Source: an uncultured Azospirillum sp. (lineage in GTDB: Bacteria > Pseudomonadota > Alphaproteobacteria > RF32 > CAG-239). Taken from it: DNA of 41,570 nucleotides. Below are positions 17,333 through 26,808 of this stretch, one piece after another. Numbering within the stretch: the stretch's first letter is position 1; each line of letters starts with the position of its first letter. The translations under genes were made by a program, and so were the position numbers. The stretch covers positions 1-41,570 of the forward strand of contig CANDEX010000006.1 of assembly GCA_947383875.1 (NCBI GenBank), written 5' to 3'. The notes beneath the pieces were generated by a model, which did not search any database, was not told the DNA's origin, and saw only the letters and a list, made by a program, of their open reading frames with translations.

Positions 17333-17798
17333 CCAGTTTAGAAATTGGATAGCAAAAAAAATTATAAATATCCACTTTTATTTTCCTTATATACACTTTT
17401 ATTCCATACTAAAAAAAAATTGAATTTTCATAAAAAATCACATAAATCTACATTTATAAATATAAAATATGCACCAACTACATTTGTCGTTGCCTGCTTA
17501 TATTTTTCTAGTTGTTTTTCATATCTATAGTCTCAACAATCAAATTGCAAAAACCATCAAGCCACACCTAATAAATACACCCGGAAACTGCGTGTCGTCT
17601 CCAGGCACATTTAACAGGCTGTCAGGAATGGTGGTTGTTTTTTTATACAGGCTATCCACAAAGAAGTATTACCGGACTATTAGAGGCAACAATCATTGCC
17701 ATTTCATCTTGATTAAACATATAAAACGGCTGAAATAAAATCAATCAATTATTATTCTCTTTATTTTAACACTTAGGCGGAACAACAACCTTACTTTG
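17333..17798. other. Intergenic gap with right repeat copy
   Basis: No convincing gene. The left 200 bases are very AT-rich and presumably hold the promoter of the restriction-modification pair. The right copy of the dispersed repeat lies at 17541-17616. Short open frames here have no ribosome sites or recognisable content. GC content rises rightward, suggesting the edge of the island. Confidence 0.55.
17541..17616 (+). repeat. Right copy of ~76-bp dispersed direct repeat
   Basis: Same orientation as 4413-4488, with shared blocks CAAATTG, TAATAAATA and GTCGTCTCCAG. It is followed by GTTGTTTTTTT at 17633-17643, as the left copy is followed by a T-tract, although its hairpin is poorer. The pair may be attachment-like sites or copies of an interspersed element with its own terminator. 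Confidence 0.75.
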
Positions 17799-18746
17799 TT
17801 AATAGTCATTACAACCGCGGATTTGGAAATACTGCAGAGGGCGAGACAGGGGAATATAACGCTGCTCTTGTTTCACTGAACCTATTTGCGTTAAAAAGGA
17901 GGCATGATATTTTTCCGGAATATTAAGTTTCAACAGCTGCAGCTGCCAGAAGTGAAGCATTTTATCCATGCTTCCGTTTAAGTAGCCGTTGACATCATTT
18001 AAGTTATTACGTTTAGCGGCTTTAATACTTTTAGAGACAATTTCCGTCCGAAGTTTAATTAATTCACTGTCTTTACTATGTTCTTGCGCATAGCAGAAGG
18101 CTCCGGGTAACAAACCGCGTGTCAGATACAGCGGCGTATTAAACCCTTTGGTTTGTTTAGGCGAAATTCCCGGTTTTTGAATAAAAGGCTGCACATCTAT
18201 GATATATGCCCGCTGTTCCCTACTGGAGTATAAAAGGTTTCCGGTATTTGTAAACAGCCCCAAAGAGCAAACGTCAATAGAATGCCGGCGAGAAGAAAGA
18301 TAATGCAAATCATCGTAGAGAATATCAAAAGAAGCATCCGGCATATTAGCAATTTTTTCCGACCAAGTTCTGGTTTTGATAAGAGTTTCCTCATTATCAG
18401 GAGCGGGCAACCCCGGCTTATGGATTTCAATAGAAAATCCCGGTGAATAGCGGTTAATAGTCAAAATTGTATCTCCGCCTTTTATCTCCGGATGCTTCCA
18501 ATAAGCAATCGGCTGTGCAAAGTTGCGCTCTCCAAAAATATCCGGCTGTGTTTCAAAAGGATATTTCAGAAGATAATCTTTTAAGACAGAAACAGGTGGT
18601 GACTCTAAACTCTGTTGGACGGTAAAATCAGGATTTGTGTCAATTTTATACACTCTTACTTCTTGCCCTTCTCCCAAACATCTATCGCACAAGGCTGTAA
18701 TAACCTCGCTTACTGTCGGCAAATTCGGATATAATTTATTCTGCAT
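17799..18746 (-). CDS. Unknown soluble protein
   Basis: 315 residues with no signal peptide or membrane segment. The start at 18746 has a clear AAGGAG. Conserved-looking stretches are LCDRCLGEGQEVRVY with two cysteines near the N-terminus, SFDILYDDLHYLSSRRHSID in the middle, and GNLLYSSREQRAYIIDVQPF. The last has an N...D spacing faintly like the catalytic and metal-binding loop of kinase-fold proteins, but no other kinase motif is visible and I would not assign it. Gene and promoter stand alone between the island and the pilus operon. GC content matches the chromosome to the right, so it may be a lineage-specific gene rather than part of the island. Confidence 0.7.
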   Translation of the reverse strand: MQNKLYPNLPTVSEVITALCDRCLGEGQEVRVYKIDTNPDFTVQQSLESPPVSVLKDYLLKYPFETQPDIFGERNFAQPIAYWKHPEIKGGDTILTINRYSPGFSIEIHKPGLPAPDNEETLIKTRTWSEKIANMPDASFDILYDDLHYLSSRRHSIDVCSLGLFTNTGNLLYSSREQRAYIIDVQPFIQKPGISPKQTKGFNTPLYLTRGLLPGAFCYAQEHSKDSELIKLRTEIVSKSIKAAKRNNLNDVNGYLNGSMDKMLHFWQLQLLKLNIPEKYHASFLTQIGSVKQEQRYIPLSRPLQYFQIRGCNDY

Positions 18747-18836
18747 GGCACACTCCTTATTTTGTTGCCAGAACTATATGTTTTTTGGCTCATTTTGTCA
18801 ATACATTATTAAATAATAAAAAACTCACATTTTTGC

Positions 18837-21377
18837 TTATAGGTTTATCGCTTCGGAGAGAACATAGAAAGCTTCCTGCAACTTTACTGTTTTATTATAA
18901 ACTGAAATTTCTTCTTGATTAACAACCTGAAGCGTGTACTGACCGTAAGCCATATTTTCAAAGATAAAAGAACCGTCTGCCTCAGGTATTTTGCTTACCG
19001 ACTGCCCTTGTTTATCGGTCAGAACAACTTTATATGATGATAAATCCGGACGGCCGCTTAAATAGCCTTCTATTCCGCCACGATGCGTACATTTAATCGT
19101 CAACGGGTAGACTGTTCCGGGTCTCAGAACCAGCTTTTTCTCTTCAAATTCGGGAACCAAGGCGATATCCTCTATGCTCTCGACATCCAGAGTCAAAACC
19201 GTTTTCTGGTATGGTTCCACATCGCTGATGAGCACCCCGCCGTCTTTATCGGTTTTTACCGTATTTTGTAATCCGGAAATTTGGATTCCGGTGTTTTCTA
19301 TCGGTTTATTATTTTCATCAACGACCTTGGCATAAATTGCTGCTTGTTTAGACATTTTGGTCTCCGCATCGGTAAAAATACGTTTCTCTCCCGGAACCTT
19401 ACCAAAACTAAGGTTATACGTCAGTTGAACGGAGGCATTTTTATCCGTATCATAGCTTATGCCTAAATTAAGCCCTCCAAAATCAAAAATCCTACCGGCT
19501 GAAACGGAAAAGGTATCAATATCAGACAGGTTACTATATTTAGAGCGATAATCATGATCCCAATTAAATTGGAAATAGGTATTTTTATCCCATCGATAAT
19601 CAATCTGTTGGTTCAGACTTTGAACATAACTTTGCGGACTAACATTGGCTCGTACCTGACTATGAAGCCCAAGCCGACCATATTGGGCTTGCAGCAGCAG
19701 TAAAATATAATCCGTATTTCCCTGCGGCGAACGACTTAGGACATTTTCGATACTCAGATTATAATATCTCATAAAATTAGGAGACAAACGACTGTGAAAT
19801 TCCTGATATTTATCATCATTCTGCCCGTTTCGTTCAACATAAGACAGATAATACGGTACAAACAAATAAGGTAAGTTTCCGCTTAAACGCACTTCGGCAA
19901 CATCTTTCATAAATTCATCATCATAATAAGCGGCAGGAACCTCCATCTTTCCATAGTAGTCATAGCGCGCAAAAATCGTACCTATTTTGACATCCCCCTG
20001 AATATCAACATGATGCCCGACTTCTGTTGTATCCAAATCAAACAGCATATTGTATTGCAAAGAGGCACCGTCATAAATATATTGCGCGCCGGCGGTTCCG
20101 AATGTTTGCGCAGCATAGGTTCGGGGATTATATGTTTGGCTAAATCCCGAAATTAATGTTGTTTCATCATTTAATCCGTAATAGCCCATAAAATCAAGGG
20201 TCGGTTTGTTTGTCGGATTAATCCATGGTTCATTATCTTCCAGCAAATAATGATCTTTTTGGTAAGCATTAAACGTATAACCAAATTCGCCTTTTTTGAC
20301 GGGAGATGTTCCGGAATAATAGTCTCTTTCTTCAGTTTGGATTTCACCATACGGCCCATAAAAAACTAACTTAAACCTATTCAATCCATAATTAACCGGA
20401 ATATTGGGGAATGAATAACGCCCGTTAATTCCGGCCTGGCGAAACGCAATCAGCTGATTATCCAAATAAAGCTCTACTTCCCATCCGGCTGACAACGGCC
20501 CGCTGATATCAATAGTCTTATCGGCTGAAAGCACCAAATCTTTAAATGAACTGGCAAAGAAACCTCGGCCGTTGGCACTGTTATTAAACAAAGTAGAGTT
20601 ATATCCGGTAATATCACCCATCTCAAAACTTGTTAAATTCAGAGCATTTTTAGGTGAATCCAAAAATGTCCGACCTGCAGTCATGCGCGCACGGGGATTA
20701 TAGCTTTTATTTTCACTGTCGCCGAAAAAAGAAGCATAAACATCTAGTCCGCCGGCTAACATCCCGGTATCCAACTGATAAAAAGAATAGTTCTTTTTAC
20801 GTTCGTTGGCACCGCGATAGTCGTGGATATCAAAGTTATTCTGCAATGTCAGATCGACAACCGGTGTACTTAAATATCGGTTATCAAATTGATAGTTGGC
20901 AAAAGAATCATATTCCGGATAAGAATGAACATTTTGGCGCAGAGCCTGAGATTCCAAGCGTCTTGTCAACGGCAATTTCTGTTCGGCATCGATATTTAAC
21001 TGCATATCCAAACGATTAATTTGAAATACAACATTTAATTCTTTTTCGAGAAATTTACGTTCAAAATAAAGATGTCCGCTAATTTTCTTCCAAGTTTCGG
21101 ATGGTTGCTCGGTCAAAACAACATCTGATGATTTTCCCATAAATTTAAATTGAATATGTCCCGACGAATTATCTGTTTTTATTTGTAAAACAGAAACTAA
21201 GCTTTCCCATTCTATATATTCCCGCCCGTTAATGACCTCTACGGGGACAGCTTCTTCCAAAACGGCACCTTGTATTACCGGTTCCAGATACAATTCCTCT
21301 GCCCGCAGATTATAAATCGGCAGGAAAAAAAGCAGAAACAAAAAGATATTACAACAATTTCGAAGCAATTGTTTCAT
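18837..21377 (-). CDS. Outer membrane fimbrial usher
   Basis: 846 residues from ATG 21377. A signal peptide (KQLLRNCC, then IFLFLLFFLPIYNLRAE) is followed by an N-terminal domain, a long beta-rich barrel (about 130-700), and beta-sandwich C-terminal domains including a carboxypeptidase-regulatory-like repeat (GSFIFENMAYGQYTL). It should form the outer membrane pore that assembles and secretes pilus subunits. The frame extends to 21428, but M18 (21377) starts the signal peptide and has AGAAG and GGAGG upstream. It overlaps the chaperone gene by 29 bp. It resembles shorter usher types used with DUF4402-like subunits more than classical FimD; the exact class is uncertain. Confidence 0.85.
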   Translation of the reverse strand: MKQLLRNCCNIFLFLLFFLPIYNLRAEELYLEPVIQGAVLEEAVPVEVINGREYIEWESLVSVLQIKTDNSSGHIQFKFMGKSSDVVLTEQPSETWKKISGHLYFERKFLEKELNVVFQINRLDMQLNIDAEQKLPLTRRLESQALRQNVHSYPEYDSFANYQFDNRYLSTPVVDLTLQNNFDIHDYRGANERKKNYSFYQLDTGMLAGGLDVYASFFGDSENKSYNPRARMTAGRTFLDSPKNALNLTSFEMGDITGYNSTLFNNSANGRGFFASSFKDLVLSADKTIDISGPLSAGWEVELYLDNQLIAFRQAGINGRYSFPNIPVNYGLNRFKLVFYGPYGEIQTEERDYYSGTSPVKKGEFGYTFNAYQKDHYLLEDNEPWINPTNKPTLDFMGYYGLNDETTLISGFSQTYNPRTYAAQTFGTAGAQYIYDGASLQYNMLFDLDTTEVGHHVDIQGDVKIGTIFARYDYYGKMEVPAAYYDDEFMKDVAEVRLSGNLPYLFVPYYLSYVERNGQNDDKYQEFHSRLSPNFMRYYNLSIENVLSRSPQGNTDYILLLLQAQYGRLGLHSQVRANVSPQSYVQSLNQQIDYRWDKNTYFQFNWDHDYRSKYSNLSDIDTFSVSAGRIFDFGGLNLGISYDTDKNASVQLTYNLSFGKVPGEKRIFTDAETKMSKQAAIYAKVVDENNKPIENTGIQISGLQNTVKTDKDGGVLISDVEPYQKTVLTLDVESIEDIALVPEFEEKKLVLRPGTVYPLTIKCTHRGGIEGYLSGRPDLSSYKVVLTDKQGQSVSKIPEADGSFIFENMAYGQYTLQVVNQEEISVYNKTVKLQEAFYVLSEAINL

Positions 21378-22119
21378 GGCTTCTGGCATCCTCCAGAATA
21401 ACTTTCCCGCCGGAAACAATTTTTTCATTAAGCGGAATCTTTATCTCTCGCACAGGTGTTGTCATAAAAATTTTAAACCCATTCACCCGCCCGATTTCCT
21501 TGCTGCCTTGTAAAACAATCAAATTTCCCCAGAAAGAACGATTTCCTTTTCTTTCTACTTTTACAGACAAATATGGTTCTCGCGCATTGTTGCTGAGAGA
21601 AACGTTTTTAATTTCCGCAGAATCATGCAAATTTCCCTTATCGATAATGACAGGCATTGTTACGCCATAAAGAGCTTTGATATCGATTTTAAGTTCTCCA
21701 TTGTTGTTTTGAGACTTAACAACTGTTTTCTCCGGAAGTTCACGAATCAGTAAATGAGATACATATTCTCCGTCTGCAGCTGCGGCCATCGGTTTGCGAA
21801 TAACGCGAATGGTTTGAGTTTGTCCCGGTTCCAGAGATGTTTCATGAGGTGAAAAACTAATATAAGGCTCGGCAAACGGATTTCCGGACAATGCTTGCTT
21901 CAAGTCGGTATAACTTCCGTCAGGATGCTGTTCAAAGTTAATCAGCTTAATCCGGTAGGATTTTTTGACATTGCTGTTATTCGTCACGCGAACAACCTCT
22001 GTACGCTTGGGTGAGTTGGCATCAAACCACACATAAAAAGATGATACTGCCAAATTTGCTCTTGCCCAGCCGGGCAACAAACAAAATGTCAGTAACAGTA
22101 TTGCATATTGTTTCCTCAT
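21349..22119 (-). CDS. Periplasmic pilus chaperone
   Basis: 256 residues with a signal peptide cleaved after about GWARA. The first immunoglobulin-like domain shows the classic chaperone pattern: VVRVTNNSNVKKSYRIKL and FSPHETSLEPGQTQTIRVIRKP, where the basic residues anchor the subunit C-terminus. The second domain includes GNLIVLQGSKEIGRVNG. It binds pilin subunits in the periplasm by donor-strand complementation and hands them to the usher. An AGGAAAA site precedes the start; it lies 8 bp after the two-domain pilin and overlaps the usher start, so the genes are co-transcribed. Confidence 0.88.
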   Translation of the reverse strand: MRKQYAILLLTFCLLPGWARANLAVSSFYVWFDANSPKRTEVVRVTNNSNVKKSYRIKLINFEQHPDGSYTDLKQALSGNPFAEPYISFSPHETSLEPGQTQTIRVIRKPMAAAADGEYVSHLLIRELPEKTVVKSQNNNGELKIDIKALYGVTMPVIIDKGNLHDSAEIKNVSLSNNAREPYLSVKVERKGNRSFWGNLIVLQGSKEIGRVNGFKIFMTTPVREIKIPLNEKIVSGGKVILEDARSHETIASKLL

Positions 22120-22127
22120 AGCTTTTC

Positions 22128-23045
22128 CTAGTAATTAATTGTCACGGAATATGTTCCGCTGTATGTTCCCGAAAGTTGAGATGCACCAATGTTTAAATCA
22201 GCCCCCACATTAAGATTGGCATCTCCGGATGCATCCAAAGTTACCTGAGTGGATGACGGGTATCCTGTAAAATTATTGACCGTTAGTGTTCCGCCTTGAT
22301 TACCGGTCAAAATAATTGATGACGGCAAGGCAACGCTGACGGTTGTACTCGGCTGTCCACTGATTTTAAATCTGCCGGCACTTGAAGACTGGCCGGCAGA
22401 AAAGGCTACATTTCCGCCACCGGAAACGATACTGCGCTGACCGGTTTGCGCATTAAGACGAACAACAGACGCGCCGGAATTAACATCTAAGGCTCCAAAA
22501 GACAAAGGTGTTGTCTCGTTCACTTTCAGGCTATTCCATAGTGTCAGCGTTATCGGCAAATTTACGCTGGTTGTTCCGGATAAAAGACCGCTGACCTCAA
22601 TTCTGACACTTCCGGTATAAGTTCCGCTTTTAGAACTTGCTGAAAACGTCATACGGCCGCCAACATTTATATCAACAGGGCCTAAAACCGTTATATTTAA
22701 GCTGGAAGGATTTACTGTAAAATTATCTATTGTTACGCTCCCTCCTCCCGCAGATGTATTATTCAATACTATGCTGCTATCTGCGGCTCGCACCGTAAAT
22801 ACACTTAAAAGAGTTGGCGTAAAACGAACTTTACCTTGGTAATACGATGTTCCCGAAGGTGCAATCAGCACACTGCCACCGGCAGATATGGCTCCGGCAG
22901 CGGAAATAATCACACTGCCGGAATTAGCCACCGGTATCAATGTCCCGAAAGAAAGGTTTTGTCGGACATCTAACGAGGCCGCATAAACAGCACCGACATT
23001 ACCTAACAATATAAAAAAAACAACAACCCACAGCTTTCTAATCAT
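22128..23045 (-). CDS. Two-domain DUF4402 pilus subunit, possible tip protein
   Basis: 305 residues: a signal peptide (to about YAASLD) and two tandem DUF4402-like domains, roughly 25-165 and 175-305. Both begin with an 'LSFGTL'/'LSFGAL' strand and contain a GADL or GGRM hydrophobic turn; the second ends in GTYSGTYSVTINY. The first domain ends in an equivalent GTYTGSVRIEV. It lies 9 bp downstream of the single-domain pilin, without a strong ribosome site, so translation may depend on coupling and yield less protein. Low dosage and double size suggest a tip adhesin or initiator, which is inference. Confidence 0.75.
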   Translation of the reverse strand: MIRKLWVVVFFILLGNVGAVYAASLDVRQNLSFGTLIPVANSGSVIISAAGAISAGGSVLIAPSGTSYYQGKVRFTPTLLSVFTVRAADSSIVLNNTSAGGGSVTIDNFTVNPSSLNITVLGPVDINVGGRMTFSASSKSGTYTGSVRIEVSGLLSGTTSVNLPITLTLWNSLKVNETTPLSFGALDVNSGASVVRLNAQTGQRSIVSGGGNVAFSAGQSSSAGRFKISGQPSTTVSVALPSSIILTGNQGGTLTVNNFTGYPSSTQVTLDASGDANLNVGADLNIGASQLSGTYSGTYSVTINY

Positions 23046-23054
23046 TTGTTCATA

Positions 23055-23537
23055 TTAATAGCTTATCGTTACGGTATAAGTTCCGGTGTAATTTCCACTT
23101 GCCTGATTAGCGGCAACAGCCAAATCCGCACCGACATTCAATGTCAAGTTTCCGCTACTGTCTGTTGTGGACGAGGCCGGAGTGGTACTGGTGGTAAAAT
23201 TACTAAGAGTCATTGTATTGGCTCCGTTACTTAAGGTGCCGTTGCCAAAGCTGACAGTCAACGGTGTTGACGGTTCTCCGGTAATACTAAAAATACCCGG
23301 TCTTGATGTGCCATAGTAAGAAAGTGTTGAACTCCGGACACCTGCCGGTGATAAAGTCACGGTTCCCGCTGTCGCTCCGGAGCTGATTGTTCCAAAATTC
23401 ATTGTTTGGGTCTCGGTTGCCGCGATGTTACGGCGAATAACCGCACTGGCATTTCCCGTAACCGTAATTGCATAAGACGAAGCAGCACTCAATAATACAG
23501 CCGTCAATGCTGCGGCTCCGTAATATAAATGTTTCAT
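23055..23537 (-). CDS. DUF4402 major pilin
   Basis: 160 residues with a signal peptide ending near SSYA and a single DUF4402 domain: MNFGTISSGATAGTVTLSPAG, NVGADLAVAANQASGNYTG and the C-terminal strand GTYTVTISY, which should be the strand bound by chaperone and neighbouring subunits. It is the first gene of the operon and has the strongest ribosome site in it (AAGGAGG, 23540s), fitting a major structural subunit. Ser, Thr, Gly and Ala dominate the sequence, as usual for pilins. Confidence 0.82.
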   Translation of the reverse strand: MKHLYYGAAALTAVLLSAASSYAITVTGNASAVIRRNIAATETQTMNFGTISSGATAGTVTLSPAGVRSSTLSYYGTSRPGIFSITGEPSTPLTVSFGNGTLSNGANTMTLSNFTTSTTPASSTTDSSGNLTLNVGADLAVAANQASGNYTGTYTVTISY

Positions 23538-23716
23538 ATCTCCTCCTTAAACAAATTAGATTCGACTCATATATATTTATCGTTCTTTTAATTACAACAA
23601 CCTCTCTCTCAATAATATAATCCGTTAACACTCTTGACTTTCATCCTTTTTCAGATTATTTACCCGTTCCGAACAGGTAATCTGTTCACTGATGAAAAAC
23701 TTTTAACGGCGATTTG

Positions 23717-25045
23717 ATGACAATTCAGCTTTCTGACCATTTTAATTTTTCAAAACTGCTGCGGTTCACTTTTCCGTCAATCATTATGATGGTCTTTACA
23801 TCTATTTATAATGTGGTTGACGGATTGTTTGTTTCCAATTATGTCGGAACGACACCTTTTGCGGCCATTAATCTGGTGATGCCGTTTTTTATGACCATCG
23901 GTGCTATCGGTTTTATGTTTAGTTCCGGCGGCAGCGCATTGGTGGCTAAAACACGGGGAAACGGAAACAAACTTAAGGCCAATCGAATTTTTTCACTTTT
24001 AACCTATGCCTGTTTTATCATCGGTTTAACTATTTCCTTACTCTCCCTATTATGGATCAGACCGACATTAACGACTTTCGGCATCACGGGAGAGCTGCTT
24101 GACGATGCCATGCTTTATTGCAAAATTCTGATACCGGCAGCACCTCTTTTCATGTTGCAATATTTGTTTCAGGCTTTTATGATTACGGCAGAAAAACCCA
24201 AACTCAGCATGATAATAACCATAGCGGCCGGAATAGCCAACATTGTTTTGGATGCCCTTTTTATCACGGTTTATGACTGGGGACTTGCCGGAGCGGCTTG
24301 GGCCAGCGTTATCTCTATGGCTATCGGAAGTATTGTTCCTTTCTTATATTTCATTCTGCCGAATAACACGGCTTTACGGCTATGCAAGACAAAATTTTAT
24401 GCTCAGGCACTGCTTAAAGCTTGCACTAACGGTGCCAGCGAATTTATGTCAAATATTTCAGCATCAGTTGTCTTAATGCTGTATAATTATCAATTATTAA
24501 AACTTGTCGGCGAAAACGGTGTGGTGGCTTATGGTATTATTGCTTATGTCAATTTTATTTTCTTGTCGGTGTTTATCGGTTTTGCCGTCGGCAGCAACCC
24601 TTTAGTCAGTTATCAATACGGCGCAAAGAATCAATCCGAACTGCATAATTTGTTCAAAATGAATTACTTTTTTATTATCATGACTTCATTGTTGCTGACA
24701 ATTTCTGCCGAAATCTCAGCCGGCATTTTAGTTAAAATTTTTGTCGGGTATAATCAAGAGTTGCTCGACATGACATCAACCGCTTTCAGGATATATGCCG
24801 TTTCTTTCCTGTTGGCAGGATTTAATATTTATACTTCGGCTTTCTTTACGGCTCTCAACAATGGTCTGGTTTCGGCGATTATTGCTTTTGTCCGCACCTT
24901 GGTTTGCGAATGCGGTGCGGTGATGATTATGCCTTTGTTTTTCGGCGTAACCGGAATTTGGACCGCAATTATCGTCGCGGAAGTGTTTGCCATGTTTGTT
25001 TGTGTTTATTACCTCATCAGTCAGAGACGTAAATATAAATACTAA
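23717..25045 (+). CDS. MATE family efflux transporter
   Basis: 442 residues with about 12 membrane helices. The N-terminal part SIIMMVFTSIYNVVDGLFVSNYVG is typical of MATE transporters, with a second related bundle after about residue 225. Family members export cationic drugs, dyes or metabolites in exchange for H+ or Na+; the substrate is unknown. The ATG at 23717 directly follows a TTG in the same frame, and the ribosome site is poor. It is divergent from the pilus operon and followed by gpsA with its own promoter, so it is probably monocistronic. Confidence 0.88.
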   Translation: MTIQLSDHFNFSKLLRFTFPSIIMMVFTSIYNVVDGLFVSNYVGTTPFAAINLVMPFFMTIGAIGFMFSSGGSALVAKTRGNGNKLKANRIFSLLTYACFIIGLTISLLSLLWIRPTLTTFGITGELLDDAMLYCKILIPAAPLFMLQYLFQAFMITAEKPKLSMIITIAAGIANIVLDALFITVYDWGLAGAAWASVISMAIGSIVPFLYFILPNNTALRLCKTKFYAQALLKACTNGASEFMSNISASVVLMLYNYQLLKLVGENGVVAYGIIAYVNFIFLSVFIGFAVGSNPLVSYQYGAKNQSELHNLFKMNYFFIIMTSLLLTISAEISAGILVKIFVGYNQELLDMTSTAFRIYAVSFLLAGFNIYTSAFFTALNNGLVSAIIAFVRTLVCECGAVMIMPLFFGVTGIWTAIIVAEVFAMFVCVYYLISQRRKYKY

Positions 25046-25062
25046 AACAATCTGTTTTAACC

Positions 25063-25090
25063 TTGAACTTAAAGCGAAATAGTATAAAAT
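25063..25090 (+). promoter_or_regulatory. Sigma70-type promoter of gpsA
   Basis: TTGAAC (25063-25068), a 16-bp spacer, TAAAAT (25085-25090). It lies 35 bp before the gpsA start and just after the MATE stop. Confidence 0.55.
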
Positions 25091-25124
25091 TCGGCCTATC
25101 CTGATATTTTCCAAGGAGAGGTTT

Positions 25125-26120
25125 ATGAATAACATCGGCATTATCGGAACAGGCATTTTCGGAACCGCTCTGGCCCTAACCGCAGCCTGCGCCGGAAATA
25201 ACGTTTTGTGTCAGGCGCGAGATAAAAATGTGGCAGATACAATTAATCAACAGCATTTCAATCCTAAATATCTGCCGGATATTTCTCTGCCATTGTCCAT
25301 TAGTGCTACTCAGAACATTGCCGAGGTTTTGAGTTTTAGCAATATTATTCTTCTGACGGTTTCCGCTCAGGCAACGCGTTCTGTTTTGAGTCAAATACGT
25401 CCCTTTATCAAAGAAGACACGGTTATTGTGCTTTGCGCTAAAGGAATTGAATTAAATTCGGGGAAGATGTTGTCTGAGATTGCTCAAGAAGAAATACCCG
25501 GAACCACCATCGCCATTCTTTCCGGACCGGGATTTGCCACAGATATCGCCAAACATAAACTGGTTTCTCTGACAATTGCCTGCGACAAAGAGGGCATTGC
25601 AGCACAACTGGCAAATATGTTGGGAACCTCATATTTCCGTCCTTATCTGACTTCTGATATTATTTCTCCGCAGATTGGTGGAAGTGTTAAAAATGTTATT
25701 GCCATCGCCTCCGGCATCGTTGAAGGTGCACACTTCGGTGATGGTGCGCGAGCGGCACTCATCACCCGCGGCTTCAATGAAATGGCACGTCTGTCAAAAG
25801 CTTTAGGCGGCGATTTTCGTACAATGATGGGGATGTGCGGCTTGGGAGATTTAGTTATGACTGCCGGTTGCACACAATCACGAAACTTTAGTTTCGGATA
25901 TAAAATCGGCATCTGCGGCAGTGCCGAAAAGCCAATGGCTGAAAACACCCAAACCGTTGAAGGTATTTACACGGCTCAAGCTGTGATGAAACGCGCTCGA
26001 GAACTGGGAATAGAAATGCCAATTTGTGAGACCGTCAATCATATTTTATTTGACGGATTAAAACTCACGCCTGCGATGGAAACGTTAATGAACCGCCCAT
26101 ATAAGGAAGAAGGCATTTAA
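25125..26120 (+). CDS. gpsA: NAD(P)-dependent glycerol-3-phosphate dehydrogenase
   Basis: 331 residues, normal for GpsA. It reduces dihydroxyacetone phosphate to sn-glycerol-3-phosphate for phospholipid synthesis in the cytoplasm. The N-terminal Rossmann motif is IGIIGTGIFGTALA (residues 4-17); also visible are LCAKGIE, LSGPGFATDIA and the catalytic-domain signature GGSVKNVIAIASGI with the active Lys, then LITRGFNEM and GLGDLVMTAG. A strong AAGGAGAGG precedes the ATG. Its stop overlaps that of the TPM gene on the other strand (convergent), leaving no space for a separate terminator. Confidence 0.97.
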   Translation: MNNIGIIGTGIFGTALALTAACAGNNVLCQARDKNVADTINQQHFNPKYLPDISLPLSISATQNIAEVLSFSNIILLTVSAQATRSVLSQIRPFIKEDTVIVLCAKGIELNSGKMLSEIAQEEIPGTTIAILSGPGFATDIAKHKLVSLTIACDKEGIAAQLANMLGTSYFRPYLTSDIISPQIGGSVKNVIAIASGIVEGAHFGDGARAALITRGFNEMARLSKALGGDFRTMMGMCGLGDLVMTAGCTQSRNFSFGYKIGICGSAEKPMAENTQTVEGIYTAQAVMKRARELGIEMPICETVNHILFDGLKLTPAMETLMNRPYKEEGI

Positions 26121-26797
26121 AATCTTCCGCCCGCTCCGCCACCGCCAAAGCCGCCGCCACCGCCGCCGAAACGGCCTCCTCCTCTACCTCCGCGGCCAAT
26201 CATCATCAAACTTCCCGGATGTAGTCTACCGGTCATAACCAGATATACAATTATCAAAGTCAGTAATGCGGACAAAGCATCGTCCATAGGAGATGTTTCA
26301 TCGGCTTCAGCGGCTTTCAATTTACCGTCCGTTAATACGGCCGTGACGACTGCCGCCCCGTTTAAGGCTGCTTGACCATAGTTTTGTTTCTGCGTTAAAG
26401 GCGGGATTACCGCTTCACGAAGAATACGCCCGGTTAAGCTGTCCGGCAAAATACTTTCCAGCCCATAACCGACTTCTATTCCGGCATAGCGGTCCTGCGG
26501 AGAAATCAAAATTAATACGCCGTTATCTTTACCCTTTTGTCCCAACTGCCAGTGTCTGGCCAATTCAATGCCATATTCCCGTCCGGTTAAACCTCGCAAA
26601 TCTTTAACAATAGCCACGGCAACCTGATTATCCTTATCGGCAGACAATATTCTTAAAATATCAGTTTTTTCCTGTGGGGACAAAACGCCAGCTTCATCAA
26701 CGACCTGTCCGCTTAATACCGGGAAATCCACGCCTGCCGAAAAAGCAGGCGTGATAACCAGAAAGAACAAAAACAGACCGCAGAGAAACTTTTTCAT
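26117..26797 (-). CDS. TPM domain protein, YgcG-like
   Basis: 226 residues: signal peptide MKKFLCGLFLFFLVITPAFSA, then a TPM_phosphatase domain (about 30-150) with GQVVDEAGVLS, QVAVAIVKDLRG and DNGVLILISPQDRYAGIEVG, a membrane helix near residue 180 (LLTLIIVYLVM), and a Gly-rich tail (RFGGGGGGFGGGGAGG). Such proteins are envelope proteins often encoded beside LemA; the molecular role is unsettled. It lies 11 bp after lemA with a GGAGG site, so the two form an operon. Convergent and overlapping at the stop with gpsA. Confidence 0.9.
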   Translation of the reverse strand: MKKFLCGLFLFFLVITPAFSAGVDFPVLSGQVVDEAGVLSPQEKTDILRILSADKDNQVAVAIVKDLRGLTGREYGIELARHWQLGQKGKDNGVLILISPQDRYAGIEVGYGLESILPDSLTGRILREAVIPPLTQKQNYGQAALNGAAVVTAVLTDGKLKAAEADETSPMDDALSALLTLIIVYLVMTGRLHPGSLMMIGRGGRGGGRFGGGGGGFGGGGAGGRF

Positions 26798-26808
26798 TTA
26801 TCCTCCGC

